The notes beneath the pieces were generated by a model. It was not told the DNA's origin. It saw only the letters and a list, made by a program, of their open reading frames with translations, and made no database searches. DNA of 64,000 nucleotides. Origin: Rheinheimera maricola (GTDB lineage: Bacteria > Pseudomonadota > Gammaproteobacteria > Enterobacterales > Alteromonadaceae). Made by a program: the position numbers and the translations under genes. The stretch is taken from contig NZ_JAERPS020000001.1 in the NCBI RefSeq assembly GCF_016918075.2, forward strand, positions 806,001-870,000, in the 5' to 3' direction. Each line of letters opens with the position of its first letter. Within the stretch, counting starts at the first letter, position 1. Shown in pieces: positions 9,719 to 21,225 of this stretch.

Positions 9719-9928
9719 TTACAGAACTGTAACGTTAGCAGCTTGTGGGCCTTTTTGGCCTTGTTCGATTTCGAAAGCTACGCGTTGGCCTTCGTTTAAG
9801 GTTTTGTAACCTTCAGTTTGGATAGCACGGAAGTGAACGAATGCGTCAGCGCCGCCGTTATCCTGAGTAATGAAACCGAAACCTTTATCAGCGTTGAACC
9901 ACTTAACTACACCAGTTACTTTAGCCAT
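9719..9928 (-). CDS. CspA-family cold-shock protein
   Basis: A 69-residue single cold-shock domain. The nucleic-acid binding motifs RNP1 (KGFGFI) and RNP2 (AFVHF) are intact, and the protein begins [12 protein letters not shown] as in CspA/CspE/CspD relatives. It binds single-stranded RNA/DNA and melts RNA secondary structure. The gene is monocistronic with its own terminator and an apparent long untranslated leader (about 170 nt from a candidate promoter near 10109). A long leader is typical of cold-inducible csp genes, but whether this copy is cold-induced cannot be read from sequence. Confidence 0.95.
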   Translation of the reverse strand: MAKVTGVVKWFNADKGFGFITQDNGGADAFVHFRAIQTEGYKTLNEGQRVAFEIEQGQKGPQAANVTVL

Positions 9929-10108
9929 GAATGACTCCTAAAAATTTTAATAAACTAATTGACGCTTAATTGCGCTTTTAGCCTGACTGTTACCTTACTT
10001 ATGCGGCCAAACGTGCGTGAATCTTCAGGACATGACTTACAATGAAGCTGTGTAGCGAAGTTTTCATAAACATTTTGTTACATAGGTCTGCTTTACAGGC
10101 CGGAGAGA

Positions 10109-10117
10109 ACTATAGCA
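10109..10117 (-). promoter_or_regulatory. Extended -10 promoter for the cold-shock gene; rest of 9929-10237
   Basis: On the minus strand the sequence reads TGCTATAGT, an extended -10, about 180 bp before the csp ATG, with no clear -35. The 309-bp gap 9929-10237 holds the csp leader, this candidate promoter and the ald terminator; I see no further gene. Confidence 0.4.
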
Positions 10118-10189
10118 GGTTTGAGCGGAATGTATATAGCAAATTGCAAATAAACCTTTGTCAGACAATAAAAAAGCACAAAAAATAAA

Positions 10190-10211
10190 AAAGGCCGCGA
10201 AAGCGGCCTTT
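10190..10211 (-). terminator. ald terminator
   Basis: Nine-base stem AAAGGCCGC/GCGGCCTTT, GAAA loop on the plus strand, followed on the minus strand by a long T run; 26 bp past the ald stop. Confidence 0.85.
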
Positions 10212-10237
10212 AAAAGCAGTTGCTTATTTATTGTACG

Positions 10238-11356
10238 TTAAGCATTTAGCGCCAATTTGGGCTCAACAAAGGCGAAACCTAAAGCTTCAGCCACACTTTG
10301 GTTGGTTACATGACCGTTCATCACGTTCAAGCCATTCATTAAGTGGGCATCATCCAGCAGTGCCTGCTTATACCCTTTATTAGCCAAGCGCAAAATAAAC
10401 GGCAGGGTGGCATTGTTCAGGGCAAAAGTAGACGTGCGTGGCACCGCGCCAGGCATATTAGCTACGCAGTAATGTACTACGTCATCAACAATGTAAGTTG
10501 GCTCGGCATGCGTTGTCGGTTTTGACGTTTCGACACAACCACCCTGGTCAATTGCCACGTCGACAATAGCTGATCCCGGTTTCATTCGCTTGATATGATC
10601 TTTGGTTACCAGTTTAGGTGCAGCTGCGCCAGGTACTAATACACCACCAATCACCAGGTCTGCGGCTAAGACTTCTTGCTCCAACGCATCAGCAGTAGAG
10701 TAAATCGCTTTTACTGCACCATTGAATTGGGCATTGATACGGCGTAGTACATCTACACTGCGATCCAGTACCGTGACATCAGCACCTAATCCCAGTGCCA
10801 TTTGTGCGGCATTGGTACCGACCATACCACCACCAATTACAACTACTTTGGCCGGCGCTACACCCGGTACGCCGCCCAACAACATGCCGCGACCACCACA
10901 TGATTTTTCCAGCGCACGGGCGCCGGCCTGAATTGACATGCGGCCAGCCACTTCTGACATGGGGGCTAACAGCGGCAAACCGCCACGGTTGTCGGTAACG
11001 GTTTCATAGGCAATACAAATAGCTTTAGATTTGATCAGGTCTTCAGTTTGCGGTAAATCCGGTGCCAGGTGTAAATAAGTAAACAGAATCTGGCCTTCGC
11101 GCAGCATGGCACGCTCAACCGCTTGCGGCTCTTTTACTTTAACAATCATTTGTGCTTGTGCAAAAACTTCAGCAGCTGTTGCTAAAACGCTTGCACCGGC
11201 AGCGACATAGTCGTCGTCTGTAAAGCCAATCCCCATACCGGCATTGGTTTCTATTAGTACACTGTGCTTGTGGTTTACCAATTCACGCACGCTGGCTGGG
11301 GTCATACCTACACGGTATTCATGGTTCTTAATTTCTTTTGGTACGCCAATAATCAT
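10238..11356 (-). CDS. ald: Alanine dehydrogenase
   Basis: A 372-residue NAD-dependent L-alanine dehydrogenase (L-alanine to pyruvate plus ammonia). It begins [18 protein letters not shown], has the substrate-binding Lys/His region (VKVKEP, FTYLHLA), and the central NAD fold [27 protein letters not shown]. The length is normal for the family. It is divergent from lrp, a common arrangement in Shewanella and Vibrio relatives, where the adjacent Lrp controls ald in response to amino acids. Its own terminator follows, so it is monocistronic. Confidence 0.96.
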   Translation of the reverse strand: MIIGVPKEIKNHEYRVGMTPASVRELVNHKHSVLIETNAGMGIGFTDDDYVAAGASVLATAAEVFAQAQMIVKVKEPQAVERAMLREGQILFTYLHLAPDLPQTEDLIKSKAICIAYETVTDNRGGLPLLAPMSEVAGRMSIQAGARALEKSCGGRGMLLGGVPGVAPAKVVVIGGGMVGTNAAQMALGLGADVTVLDRSVDVLRRINAQFNGAVKAIYSTADALEQEVLAADLVIGGVLVPGAAAPKLVTKDHIKRMKPGSAIVDVAIDQGGCVETSKPTTHAEPTYIVDDVVHYCVANMPGAVPRTSTFALNNATLPFILRLANKGYKQALLDDAHLMNGLNVMNGHVTNQSVAEALGFAFVEPKLALNA

Positions 11357-11504
11357 CGTTTTATGCCCTTTTATCAGGTTATAGTCGGCTGAGGTAAAAT
11401 ATATGCGAAGTATACTGCTTAATATGTAGAATTAATGCTTGTTTTGAGGTGTGTTGGTAGTGCAATATTCTGTTTAATTAAAAAAAGCGAATTTTTTAGC
11501 TGCT

Positions 11505-11993
11505 ATGTACTCTTTAAATAAAAGTATCAAGAAGTTAGACAGGATAGATCGTAAAATTCTAGCAGAATTGCAGCGTGATGGTCGTTTAGCCAATGTTGAA
11601 CTGGCACGCAGAGTAGGGCTTAGCCCAACGCCTTGCCTTGAACGTGTGCGCAAGCTGGAAGCCGAAGGGGTGATCTTGGGGTATACCGCACAGGTTGATC
11701 CGCAAAAAGTTGGCGCGGCCTTGCTGGTGTTTGTCGAGATAACCTTAAGCAAAACCTCGCCGGAAGATTTTGACGAGTTCAGCAAAGCGGTACAAAAGTT
11801 AGAAGAAATTCAGGAATGTCATCTGGTTTCGGGGAGCTTCGATTTTTTGTTGAAGACACGGGTAGCCAACATGGCGGCCTACCGTGAACTGCTGGGGGAG
11901 ACATTGCTGCGACTGCCAAGTGTACGTGAAAGCCGCACCTATGTGGTAATGGAAGAGGTGAAACAAACCACCTTTGTCGCGATCAGTGGTTAA
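11505..11993 (+). CDS. lrp: Leucine-responsive regulatory protein
   Basis: A 162-residue Lrp/AsnC regulator. The N-terminal helix-turn-helix (about residues 10-60, LDRIDRKILAELQRDGR then VGLSPTPCLERVRKLE) is followed by the alpha/beta RAM ligand domain (70-155, with LVSGSFDFLLKTRV). It binds DNA as octamers and higher oligomers and senses leucine or alanine. It is divergent from ald and precedes ftsK, as in E. coli (lrp-ftsK-lolA-rarA-serS). The 148-bp ald/lrp gap is AT-rich and probably holds both promoters; I could not assign Lrp boxes. Confidence 0.95.
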   Translation: MYSLNKSIKKLDRIDRKILAELQRDGRLANVELARRVGLSPTPCLERVRKLEAEGVILGYTAQVDPQKVGAALLVFVEITLSKTSPEDFDEFSKAVQKLEEIQECHLVSGSFDFLLKTRVANMAAYRELLGETLLRLPSVRESRTYVVMEEVKQTTFVAISG

Positions 11994-12111
11994 ATGCCGG
12001 TTCAGCCGCGCTTCACGGATGCACTTTTACAGTGTCTCTGGTATCTTAACGGCAACGCGATAGCCTAGTGTGCTTGAATAAAAATCATGATAAAAAGGTA
12101 GGGTTCTTCAT

Positions 12112-14568
12112 TTGCAGAACAGAGTGTATTTTCCGCTAAACGGTGTGCAACGCTTGCTGGAAGTCGGGTTAATCGTTTTTTCCGGCTTTGGATTATTTCT
12201 ATTGTTGGCACTGTTGTCCTTTGACCCGGCTGATCCAAGCTGGTCACAAACCGGGTATCAAAGCAATGTGCATAACTATGCCGGGCAAATAGGCGCCTGG
12301 CTGGCTGATTTGTTGCTGTTTAGTTTTGGCTGGATTGCCTACCTGGTGCCATTTCTGGTGGCGTTGGCGGGGTATTTATTGTTCAAACGCTTTCACGATT
12401 TAATGCGTCTGGATTACTTGATCTTGGGTTTGCGTCTAGTCGGGCTGGTGCTGACGTTACTGTCGGCAACTGCAATAAGTAGCTTGAATTTCAATGATAT
12501 ATTTTATTTTTCATCTGGTGGCGTTATTGGCGATGTCGTCAGCGGCACACTGCTGCCATATTTCAATTTTATTGGTACCATTTTGCTGTTGCTGTGCGGC
12601 TTTGCAACGGGTCTTACGTTAATGACAGGCATTTCATGGTTAACCTTAGCCGATGCCCTTGGTGCTGTCTGTTTTTACGGCATACAGTATCTGCTAACAT
12701 TGCCACAACGTTTTCGTGAGCGCAGCAAAGATGATTTTGACCCTTTTGCTGTTGAACAACCGCAAGATGACATTGAAACTGAACCAGCCGCGATAGCAGA
12801 AAAACCTCGCAAGTCAGCACAGTTAAGTAAACCATTGAGCGATACTCTACCTATTACTCCGCTAAATGTTAAAACTGAAGCAAAAGCTTTTTACAGCGTA
12901 GATACTTTAGCGGATGAACAGCTATCTTTTAGTGCCATTGATGAGCCAGACACCAGCGCTTGGGGTGACACCTTGCAACAATTGGATTTACCTCCTGAAC
13001 CCGAAGTGGAATCGGCACTGGCACAATTTAACGACGATGAGGATGACGTAGAGGAAGTGTCGCATATGCTAGAAGAGCTGCCCTCTCTGGCGTTGTTAGA
13101 CCGACCGGATAAAGCCACAAATCCAATAGATCCGGCCGATTTAGAACGCGTATCCAGGCTGGTTGAAGTTAAGTTGCTGGACTTCAATGTTGAAGCCAAA
13201 GTGGTGGGTGTGCATCCTGGTCCTGTCGTTACCCGATTTGAACTTGATTTAGCACCCGGCGTTAAAGTAAGTAAAATTACGGGGTTGGCCAAAGATCTGG
13301 CACGGTCGCTCTCTGCAATCAGTGTGCGGGTTGTCGAAGTTATTCCCGGCAAGTCTTTTATTGGCCTTGAGTTACCGAATCAGCATCGCGAAATTGTGCG
13401 CTTGTCTGAAGTGATAGGTGATGAAATTTTTGAAAACTCTAAATCACCGCTAACCATGGTATTAGGAAAAGATATTGCTGGTAAGTCTGTGGTTGCCGAT
13501 CTTGCCAAAATGCCGCATTTGTTGGTGGCGGGTACCACTGGTTCTGGTAAATCTGTCGGTGTGAATGTAATGATTTGTAGTTTGCTGTACAAATCAACGC
13601 CCGACGATGTGCGTTTTTTAATGATTGATCCGAAAATGCTTGAGTTATCAATTTATGAAGGCATTCCACACCTATTAACCGAAGTGGTCACTGATATGAA
13701 AGATGCGGCCAACGGCTTGCGTTGGTGTGTCGGTGAGATGGAGCGGCGTTACAAATTAATGTCCGCACTTGGCGTGCGTAATTTAAAAGGCTACAACGTT
13801 AAAGTAAAAGAAGCCATTATGGATGGCGCGCCACTAAAAGATCCGTTATGGCGGCCTTCAGATGACATGCGCACCGAGGCGCCGTTACTGGAGAAATTAC
13901 CGTCCATAGTTGTGGTTATTGACGAATTTGCTGACATGATGATGATTGTCGGGAAAAAAGTAGAAGAGTTGATTGCCCGCATTGCGCAAAAAGCACGGGC
14001 TGCTGGTATCCATTTGATTTTAGCTACTCAGCGCCCATCAGTAGATGTGATAACCGGTTTAATTAAAGCGAATATTCCTACCCGGATTGCGTTTCAGGTG
14101 TCGTCGAAAATTGATTCCCGTACTATCTTGGACCAGCAAGGTGCTGAAAGCTTACTAGGGCAGGGCGATATGCTTTATCTGCCGCCCGGTTCTGGTGTAC
14201 CTAACCGGGTGCATGGTGCTTTTGTTGATGACCATGAAGTACATGCTGTGGTGGCTGACTGGAAAAAGCGCGGTCGGCCAAATTACATACCGGAAATATT
14301 AAGCGGCGAAACTACCGAAGAAAATCTGTTACCCGGTGAAACAATTGAAGGTGACGATGGCGAAGCGGATCCGTTATATGATCAAGCCGTTGCCTTTGTT
14401 ACCGAAAGTCGTCGCGCTTCGGTTTCCGGTGTGCAACGCAAGTTTCGTATTGGTTATAATAGAGCTGCTCGTCTGGTTGAGCAGATGGAGCATAGTGGTA
14501 TTGTCAGTGGCCCAGGCCACAATGGTAACCGTGAAGTAATGGCGCCTCCGCCGCCCAAAGGATATTAA
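12112..14568 (+). CDS. ftsK: DNA translocase FtsK
   Basis: An 818-residue septum-anchored DNA translocase that pumps chromosome termini and activates XerCD at dif. It has four N-terminal membrane helices (to about residue 180), a short acidic linker (about 200-340) that is shorter than in E. coli, and the motor domain with Walker A GTTGSGKS at 474-481 and Walker [12 protein letters not shown] near 600. The C-terminal gamma winged helix that reads KOPS is about residues 755-815. The start is a TTG preceded by GGTAGGG (12097-12103); no in-frame ATG lies close upstream. It heads the ftsK-lolA-rarA-crcB-serS run. Confidence 0.95.
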   Translation: MQNRVYFPLNGVQRLLEVGLIVFSGFGLFLLLALLSFDPADPSWSQTGYQSNVHNYAGQIGAWLADLLLFSFGWIAYLVPFLVALAGYLLFKRFHDLMRLDYLILGLRLVGLVLTLLSATAISSLNFNDIFYFSSGGVIGDVVSGTLLPYFNFIGTILLLLCGFATGLTLMTGISWLTLADALGAVCFYGIQYLLTLPQRFRERSKDDFDPFAVEQPQDDIETEPAAIAEKPRKSAQLSKPLSDTLPITPLNVKTEAKAFYSVDTLADEQLSFSAIDEPDTSAWGDTLQQLDLPPEPEVESALAQFNDDEDDVEEVSHMLEELPSLALLDRPDKATNPIDPADLERVSRLVEVKLLDFNVEAKVVGVHPGPVVTRFELDLAPGVKVSKITGLAKDLARSLSAISVRVVEVIPGKSFIGLELPNQHREIVRLSEVIGDEIFENSKSPLTMVLGKDIAGKSVVADLAKMPHLLVAGTTGSGKSVGVNVMICSLLYKSTPDDVRFLMIDPKMLELSIYEGIPHLLTEVVTDMKDAANGLRWCVGEMERRYKLMSALGVRNLKGYNVKVKEAIMDGAPLKDPLWRPSDDMRTEAPLLEKLPSIVVVIDEFADMMMIVGKKVEELIARIAQKARAAGIHLILATQRPSVDVITGLIKANIPTRIAFQVSSKIDSRTILDQQGAESLLGQGDMLYLPPGSGVPNRVHGAFVDDHEVHAVVADWKKRGRPNYIPEILSGETTEENLLPGETIEGDDGEADPLYDQAVAFVTESRRASVSGVQRKFRIGYNRAARLVEQMEHSGIVSGPGHNGNREVMAPPPPKGY

Positions 14569-15177
14569 ATGCTACGTAGTTTTTTAGCCGTAATGTTCAT
14601 GCTGACGTCGGTTAACGTGTCGGCGCAAAGTGCTGAACAAACGCTGCAGCGCAAGCTTGCCAGTATCAAAACCTTTGCCGCTAGTTTTGAGCAGCAGGTT
14701 TTTGATAGTAACCAGCAGTTATTGCAGCAAGGCAAAGGCGAACTCAGCATAAAGCAGCCGGCATTGTTTCGTTTTGAAACAACTGAACCTGAACCAAATC
14801 TATTTATTGGTGATGGTACTAGTCTGTGGTTTTACAACGAAACGCTAGAGCAGCTAAGTATTTATGATGCAGCCAGTGAAGTGAACCGCACCCCTTTTGT
14901 GCTATTGACATCAACCAATCCAGCGCTATGGGCGCAATATGATGTCACGCAAAAAGGCGAGCAGTTTGTTATCCGTTCAAAAGATGACAACAGCCCGGTG
15001 ACGCAACTTGTGCTGAGTTTCTCCGGTGCGGCGTTATCGACCATGCAGGTGCTGGATATCAATCAACAACGAAGTGAGTTTAATTTCACGCTAATGCAGC
15101 TAAATATTCCGTTGGACGACGATTTGTTTCACTTTACGCCACCTCAAGATACTGACATTGACGACCAGCGGCAGTGA
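14569..15177 (+). CDS. lolA: Outer-membrane lipoprotein carrier protein LolA
   Basis: A 202-residue periplasmic chaperone that takes lipoproteins from LolCDE to LolB. It has a signal peptide ([12 protein letters not shown]..., cleavage after VSA near residue 19) and the LolA barrel, with family motifs in [32 protein letters not shown] and [14 protein letters not shown]. The ATG follows the ftsK stop directly and its last bases overlap rarA, so translation is coupled. Confidence 0.95.
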   Translation: MLRSFLAVMFMLTSVNVSAQSAEQTLQRKLASIKTFAASFEQQVFDSNQQLLQQGKGELSIKQPALFRFETTEPEPNLFIGDGTSLWFYNETLEQLSIYDAASEVNRTPFVLLTSTNPALWAQYDVTQKGEQFVIRSKDDNSPVTQLVLSFSGAALSTMQVLDINQQRSEFNFTLMQLNIPLDDDLFHFTPPQDTDIDDQRQ

Positions 15178-16525
15178 CCATTATCGTGACGCCGTTACCA
15201 CTAGATTTTGCCGAAGACTTTCGCCCACTGGCAGCCAGAATGCGGCCGCGCAATTTAAGCGAATATGCCGGTCAGTTACATTTAATTGGTGAGGGTACTG
15301 CGTTAAAAAAAGCTATTGAAGCAAGGCGGGTATTTTCACTGATTTTGTGGGGGCCACCAGGCTCAGGTAAAACTACCTTGGCCGACGTTATTGCATGTCA
15401 TGCCGATGCGTCAATAACTAAGCTGTCGGCCGTTACCTGCGGTATTAAAGAAATCCGTGAAGCTATCGCACAGGCCCAACAACGGCAGCAACAGAACCAG
15501 CAACGTACGTTGTTGTTTGTCGATGAAGTACATCGGTTCAACAAAAGCCAGCAGGATGCATTTTTACCTTTTATAGAAGATGGCACCATTATCTTTATTG
15601 GCGCTACTACGGAGAATCCATCTTTTGCGTTAAATAACGCTATATTATCCCGGGCTCGGGTCTGTGTGTTAAAAGCACTGACTGATACCGATTTGCGCCA
15701 GGTACTGCAGCAGGCTTTAACTGACAAAGAGCGTGGGCTTGGTAATGAGCTTATCAGCCTGACCGCGGAAGCGGAGCAGCTATTATTACAACTGGCAGCG
15801 GGCGATGGCCGTAAATTGCTGAACTTGTTAGAGCAAGCTGTTGAGCTGACTGATACTGCAGCAAACGCCAAACTGATAGGCTTTGAAACACTCAAACATC
15901 TGGTACCCAAGCAATTGCCGGGTTTTGATAATCAGGGTGATATGTTCTATGACCTTATATCAGCCTTTCATAAATCAGTGCGCGGCTCCGACCCTGATGC
16001 CGCACTTTATTGGTACTGCCGGATACTGGCAGGGGGCGCTGATCCTTTGTATGTTGCCAGGCGCTTGTTGGCCATTGCCAGTGAAGACATCGGCAATGCT
16101 GATCCCCGAGCGTTAACCCTGGCACTGAATGCTTGGGACACGTTCGAACGGGTAGGCCCGGCAGAGGGTGAGCGGGCCATTGCCCAGGCAGCTGTATACA
16201 TGGCGTTAGCGCCAAAAAGCAATGCCGTGTACCGCGCTTTTAATCAGCTTAAACAACTGGTAGCAGAGCAACCTGCTTATGAGGTACCGCTACATTTGCG
16301 TAATGCGCCAACTAAATTAATGCAGCAACTGGGTTTTGGTGAAGGTTATCGCTATGCGCATGACGAGCATGGCGCTTATGCGGCCGGCGAGCGCTATTTG
16401 CCTGCTGAATTGGCCGGGCAGCAGTTTTATCAACCGGTGAACCGTGGTATGGAAAAGCAGCTGGCAGAAAAGCTGAGCTACCTTAGGCAGTTGGATGCAG
16501 ACAGTGAGCGTAAAAGGGATAAATA

Positions 16526-16526
<1 letters not shown>
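15174..16526 (+). CDS. rarA: Replication-associated recombination protein A (AAA+ ATPase)
   Basis: A 450-residue AAA+ clamp-loader-like ATPase (MgsA/RarA/WRNIP1 family) acting at stalled replication forks. Motifs are [16 protein letters not shown] near the N-terminus, Walker [10 protein letters not shown], Walker [20 protein letters not shown], sensor 1 [10 protein letters not shown], and the C-terminal tetramerization region ([30 protein letters not shown]). The start is a GTG overlapping the lolA stop by four bases. The alignment with E. coli RarA supports this start. Confidence 0.95.
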
Positions 16527-18198
<1,672 letters not shown>

Positions 18199-18232
18199 GC
18201 ACTCAGGTTAACGCTTTTCAGTCGACTAGTGC

Positions 18233-18262
18233 ACCCGCAGCGCAGGCAGCTGCACTGCGGGT
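18233..18262 (+). other. Hairpin downstream of serS
   Basis: ACCCGCAG (18233-18240) pairs with CTGCGGGT (18255-18262), and the loop itself contains the GCAGCTGC palindrome. No T run follows, so it could be a factor-assisted terminator, a processing site or a leader structure for the 47-residue ORF that starts 24 bp later. Confidence 0.35.
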
Positions 18263-18285
18263 AAACCCTAACTAAGGATGGTGGC

Positions 18286-18429
18286 ATGGCCCCGAAATCA
18301 AAAAAAAGTGCTAAACAAACAAATTCGTCAATGATGCGTGGTATTTATTGGACTGTCATTATTGGTATTGTGGCAATAGTGGTCATTGTTACCTTAGAGG
18401 CCATTATCGGTGTTATGGGTAATGCCTAA
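18286..18429 (+). CDS. Small membrane protein, 47 residues, function unknown
   Basis: ATG with AAGGATGG just upstream; the frame is open for 47 codons and ends in TAA. The first 18 residues are basic (MAPKSKKSAKQTN...). They are followed by a strong single hydrophobic helix (about residues 20-44) rich in Ile and Val with one Glu near residue 38. This is typical of a one-pass inner-membrane peptide with a cytoplasmic N-terminus. It lies alone between serS and the convergent tusE, and its stop is 5 bp before the tusE stop. I do not recognise a family. Good ribosome site and amphipathic design argue that it is real. Confidence 0.6.
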   Translation: MAPKSKKSAKQTNSSMMRGIYWTVIIGIVAIVVIVTLEAIIGVMGNA

Positions 18430-18434
18430 CGATG

Positions 18435-18770
18435 TTACAGGCACTTTGCTGGTTTGGGTAAGCCGGCGATACGTGTGGCTTGCTTCGCCGGTCCTTGTGG
18501 AAACAGCATAAATAAGTATTTGCTATTGCCTTTATCAGGCCCCAGCTGTTGTGCCATGGCTTTGACCAGTATCCGCATTGCCGGAGAGCTATTAAATTCG
18601 AGATAAAATTGCCGGACAAAATGCACTACTTCCCAGTGCGCTGATGTTAAAACAATGTTTTCTAGCCGCGCAAACTCTACCGCTATTTGCTCGGTCCAAT
18701 CTTGCAAGTTTGCCAGATAACCATGTTGATCAAGTGGTACTGCAGTCTCATTTATTGTCAAATGTGCCAT
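18435..18770 (-). CDS. tusE: Sulfurtransferase TusE (DsrC-like)
   Basis: A 111-residue DsrC/TusE-family protein. It has the family fold motifs ([33 protein letters not shown]) and the essential penultimate cysteine in KPAKCL. It takes persulfide sulfur from TusBCD and hands it to MnmA for 2-thiouridine at U34 of Lys, Glu and Gln tRNAs. Only the terminal Cys is present and not the second Cys of dissimilatory DsrC, so this is the tRNA-modification type. Last gene of tusDCBE; overlaps tusB by 13 bp. Confidence 0.93.
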   Translation of the reverse strand: MAHLTINETAVPLDQHGYLANLQDWTEQIAVEFARLENIVLTSAHWEVVHFVRQFYLEFNSSPAMRILVKAMAQQLGPDKGNSKYLFMLFPQGPAKQATRIAGLPKPAKCL

Positions 18771-19027
18771 AAAATATTCACTTGAGCTTCAATACAAAGT
18801 TCAACCCAGCGCTCTGCACTGATAACACTGATGTTATTCGCTACCTGCACTTGTCTTACGTTAACATCAATATCCAAGGCATATAGCTGGATGGTAGGCC
18901 AGACAATATCAATTCTTGCACATAAGTACACCGCGTCTTGACGCAATAAAATACTGTCTTCCGGTAGAGACACCAGGCTCAGCTCATCCATAACAATTGC
19001 AGGGGAGGTAATGCTGATTAATTTCAT
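18758..19027 (-). CDS. tusB: Sulfur relay protein TusB (DsrH family)
   Basis: An 89-residue member of the DsrH/TusB family and the smallest subunit of the TusBCD heterohexamer. The sequence is divergent ([13 protein letters not shown] matches the family's central strand), and the call leans on position: it is between tusC and tusE with overlapping ends. TusB is a structural partner; the sulfur-carrying cysteine is in TusD. Confidence 0.85.
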   Translation of the reverse strand: MKLISITSPAIVMDELSLVSLPEDSILLRQDAVYLCARIDIVWPTIQLYALDIDVNVRQVQVANNISVISAERWVELCIEAQVNILWHI

Positions 19028-19383
19028 TAGCTGGTAATCACCTGATGTTGCCGTGCCAGTAATAAGGCGATATCTGTTTTATCCAGCACCTTGGCGCGGA
19101 TACTGATGTCGTGCGCCTCGATACCGCGCTGTTGCAGTGCGTGCTGACAAACGTACACATGCTCTATATCGTACAGGGCAAACAGTTTAAAACTGCGTGG
19201 GTAAGCTTTGAGTTTAAAGTCGACATGGTCCTGGCTAGAAAGTAACTGATATACCGCGTCGCCACTAAACAACACACTAACATTATGTTCAACGGCAGCC
19301 ATTGCCAATATTAAATCTAAGGCTTCACGGCCCTTACTGCTGTTAAATGGGCTGTGCTGTTGTATCACAAGAATATTGCGCAT
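19027..19383 (-). CDS. tusC: Sulfur relay protein TusC (DsrF family)
   Basis: A 118-residue DsrE/F-fold protein with VIQQHSPFNSSKGREALDLILAMAA at the start, which matches the TusC opening (read here as two adjoining segments: VIQQHSPFNSS and GREALDLILAMAA). It is a subunit of TusBCD in tRNA thiolation. One base overlaps tusB and one base overlaps tusD, so the four genes are translationally coupled. Confidence 0.9.
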   Translation of the reverse strand: MRNILVIQQHSPFNSSKGREALDLILAMAAVEHNVSVLFSGDAVYQLLSSQDHVDFKLKAYPRSFKLFALYDIEHVYVCQHALQQRGIEAHDISIRAKVLDKTDIALLLARQHQVITS

Positions 19384-19745
19384 CAGAATTGCACCAGTTT
19401 ATCGATATTTACCTGACGCATAGCGAACTCAGCCAAACCTGCCGCGATATAACCGGCTCTAGCAGGGCGTATATCGCTAACGACGCCACGCTTTTCGGCT
19501 GCGGTAATGCAAAACAGCAATGCAATTGCGTGCTGCTGGCAAAACTGAGCCAGTTCGCTAGCCAGGTCTGGTTCATCGGCTGGTAAATCAGTGTGTGCAG
19601 CGACAGAATAAACGGCGTCTTGATATAAAAATAGATGGTCGATTTCGTGGCCTTTGTTTAGCGCCGCTCTTGCGAACAGCATTACGCTGGCCAGGTTCTG
19701 GTTAGCAAAACCATTACAAGTGAGCAATAAACCGAAACGTGCCAT
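19383..19745 (-). CDS. tusD: Sulfur relay protein TusD (DsrE family)
   Basis: A 120-residue DsrE-family protein carrying the active cysteine in LLFCITAAEKRGV, equivalent to Cys78 of E. coli TusD. It accepts persulfide from TusA and passes it to TusE. I chose ATG 19745 (MARFGLLLTC) because GGGACAG lies upstream and it aligns with E. coli MRFAIVVTG. An ATG 12 bp earlier is possible. Confidence 0.92.
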   Translation of the reverse strand: MARFGLLLTCNGFANQNLASVMLFARAALNKGHEIDHLFLYQDAVYSVAAHTDLPADEPDLASELAQFCQQHAIALLFCITAAEKRGVVSDIRPARAGYIAAGLAEFAMRQVNIDKLVQF

Positions 19746-19759
19746 AAACTGTCCCATAA

Positions 19760-19786
19760 AAAATGCCCCGTGTGGCGGGGCATTTT
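19760..19786 (-). terminator. yccA terminator
   Basis: Eleven-base stem AAAATGCCCCG/CGGGGCATTTT followed on the minus strand by a T run. It separates yccA from the tus operon, whose transcription should start nearby or read through. Confidence 0.8.
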
Positions 19787-19819
19787 AGCGAATAACAATG
19801 CTAAGGCAAAGTATTGTGG

Positions 19820-20488
19820 TTAGTCATCACCACCAAAAATGCCCAACAGCTGCAACAGATTGACGAAAATGTTGAACACATTGAGGTATAACCCCACTGT
19901 TGCGCGTATGTAGTTAGTCTCACCGCCGTGAATGATGCGGCTGGTGTCATAAAGGATTAACGCAGACATAATGAGAATAATAGCAGCGCTAATAGTTAGG
20001 CTCAGCGCAGGAATTGCCAGAAATATATTCGCTAACGCGGCAACCAGCACCACAATTAACCCAACCATTAAAAAGCCACCCATAAATGAAAAATCTTTAC
20101 GGGTTGTTAATGCATAAGCTGACAAACTAAAAAATATCAGCGCGGTGCCACCCAGGGCTTGCATAATTAAAGAGGGGCCATTTGCTAAGCCGGCATAGTA
20201 GTTCAACATTGGGCCCAGTGATGCGCCCATTACGCCTGTGAAGGCAAACACCCAGAAAATACCACTCGCTAAGTCGGCCTTTTTGTTGACCACAAATAGC
20301 ATAATAAACCCGGCAATGAAGCAAACCAGAGCCATTACCGGCGGCATATTCATTGCCATGGCGATACCGGCCGTTACAGCACTGAATGCCAGCGTCATGG
20401 CTAGCAAAAAGTAGGTGTTTCGCAGTACCTTATTTATTTCAACACTGCTTCCTGCGGTGCTAATGGTGGAAGCTTCTCTGTATGACAT
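19820..20488 (-). CDS. yccA: Bax inhibitor-1 family protein YccA (FtsH modulator)
   Basis: A 222-residue inner-membrane protein with seven hydrophobic helices and the BI-1 C-terminal region (YDTSRIIHGGETNYIRATVGLYLNVFNIF). E. coli YccA is a substrate and inhibitor of the FtsH protease. I chose ATG 20488 (MSYREASTIST) because AGGAGAAG precedes it; an upstream in-frame ATG lacks support. The order tus genes, yccA, tRNA-Ser is the same as in E. coli. Confidence 0.93.
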   Translation of the reverse strand: MSYREASTISTAGSSVEINKVLRNTYFLLAMTLAFSAVTAGIAMAMNMPPVMALVCFIAGFIMLFVVNKKADLASGIFWVFAFTGVMGASLGPMLNYYAGLANGPSLIMQALGGTALIFFSLSAYALTTRKDFSFMGGFLMVGLIVVLVAALANIFLAIPALSLTISAAIILIMSALILYDTSRIIHGGETNYIRATVGLYLNVFNIFVNLLQLLGIFGGDD

Positions 20489-20612
20489 AGTTATCTTCTC
20501 CTGATACAAAGGTTTATCAATACATCTGAACACATCATACGCACGAAGTTCCATACAGACCAGTGCCAGACAATACAAAATTTATCTAAGTGACAATTTT
20601 TACATTTAAAGC

Positions 20613-20641
20613 TTTCTTTTGTCTGCTTAACTGATTAATAT
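20613..20641 (+). promoter_or_regulatory. Promoter of first tRNA-Ser gene
   Basis: -10 TAATAT (20636-20641) with a weak -35 TTTCTT (20613-20618) at 17-bp spacing. A GC-rich discriminator follows, as expected for stringently controlled stable RNA genes. Confidence 0.5.
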
Positions 20642-20651
20642 ACGCGTCGCC

Positions 20652-20742
20652 GGAGGGATGGCAGAGCGGTTTAATGCACCGGTCTTGAAAACCGGCGTGG
20701 GTTAATAGCCCACCGAGAGTTCGAATCTCTCTCCCTCCGCCA
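20652..20742 (+). tRNA. serT: tRNA-Ser (anticodon TGA), copy 1
   Basis: A 91-nt class II tRNA with acceptor stem GGAGGGA/TCCCTCC, discriminator G and encoded CCA. The anticodon stem CCGGT/ACCGG carries TGA at 20686-20688. The long variable arm (GTGGGTTAATAGCCCAC) is typical of tRNA-Ser. It lies next to yccA like E. coli serT. Confidence 0.97.
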
Positions 20743-20745
20743 TTT

Positions 20746-20769
20746 AAACCACCTCAGGGTGGTTTTTTT
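20746..20769 (+). terminator. Terminator after first tRNA-Ser
   Basis: Eight-base stem AAACCACC/GGTGGTTT, TCAG loop, T run, 4 bp after the CCA. The two tRNA-Ser copies are therefore separate transcription units. Confidence 0.85.
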
Positions 20770-20880
20770 GTAAATACAAAAAAGTACATTGAAAATAGCT
20801 GCTTTTACCTGTTTAAACCGCCTTGAATACAGCTTATTGCCGAATTACTAAGCAAACAGCGTAAAATAGCAAAAAAGCGC

Positions 20881-20909
20881 TTTACAAAATGTTAGGCAGT
20901 TTTTAATAT
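20881..20909 (+). promoter_or_regulatory. Promoter of second tRNA-Ser gene
   Basis: TTTACA (20881-20886), 17-bp spacer, TAATAT (20904-20909), then GC-rich GCGCCC discriminator. This is a near-consensus sigma-70 promoter with a stringent-type start region. Confidence 0.7.
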
Positions 20910-20923
20910 GCGCCCTGTAACGC

Positions 20924-21014
20924 GGAGGGATGGCAGAGCGGTTTAATGCACCGGTCTTGAAAACCGGCGTGGGTTAATAGCCCACCGAGAGTTCGAATCT
21001 CTCTCCCTCCGCCA
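20924..21014 (+). tRNA. tRNA-Ser (anticodon TGA), copy 2
   Basis: Identical base for base to the copy at 20652-20742 (offset 272), with anticodon TGA at 20958-20960 and encoded CCA. The copy has its own promoter, whereas the flanking sequences differ. Confidence 0.97.
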
Positions 21015-21225
21015 CTTTCTCTTCGACATCAGCAAAATGCTAATTTCAACAATTCTTCTGCTTAAAGTAGCTTTATACCGTGGTTTTGTTAATCATTTTA
21101 TCGCAATGAACCCTCAATATGTGAAACTGCTGTTGTAAACGCAATATGTTTAGCAAAACAAGTCTGCCTCAGCTATGCTAGGTAACAATAATAATTCTAA
21201 TATCCAGTAATTCGGAGAGGCTAAA

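Noticed and set aside
12891-13352. Open frame of 153 codons on the minus strand
   Set aside because: It is antisense to ftsK; Ser/Thr-rich composition reflects the acidic linker and conserved motor on the other strand.
20652-21014. The 91-bp direct repeats as ends of a mobile element
   Set aside because: The repeat is exactly the tRNA-Ser gene and there is no integrase or cargo between the copies.
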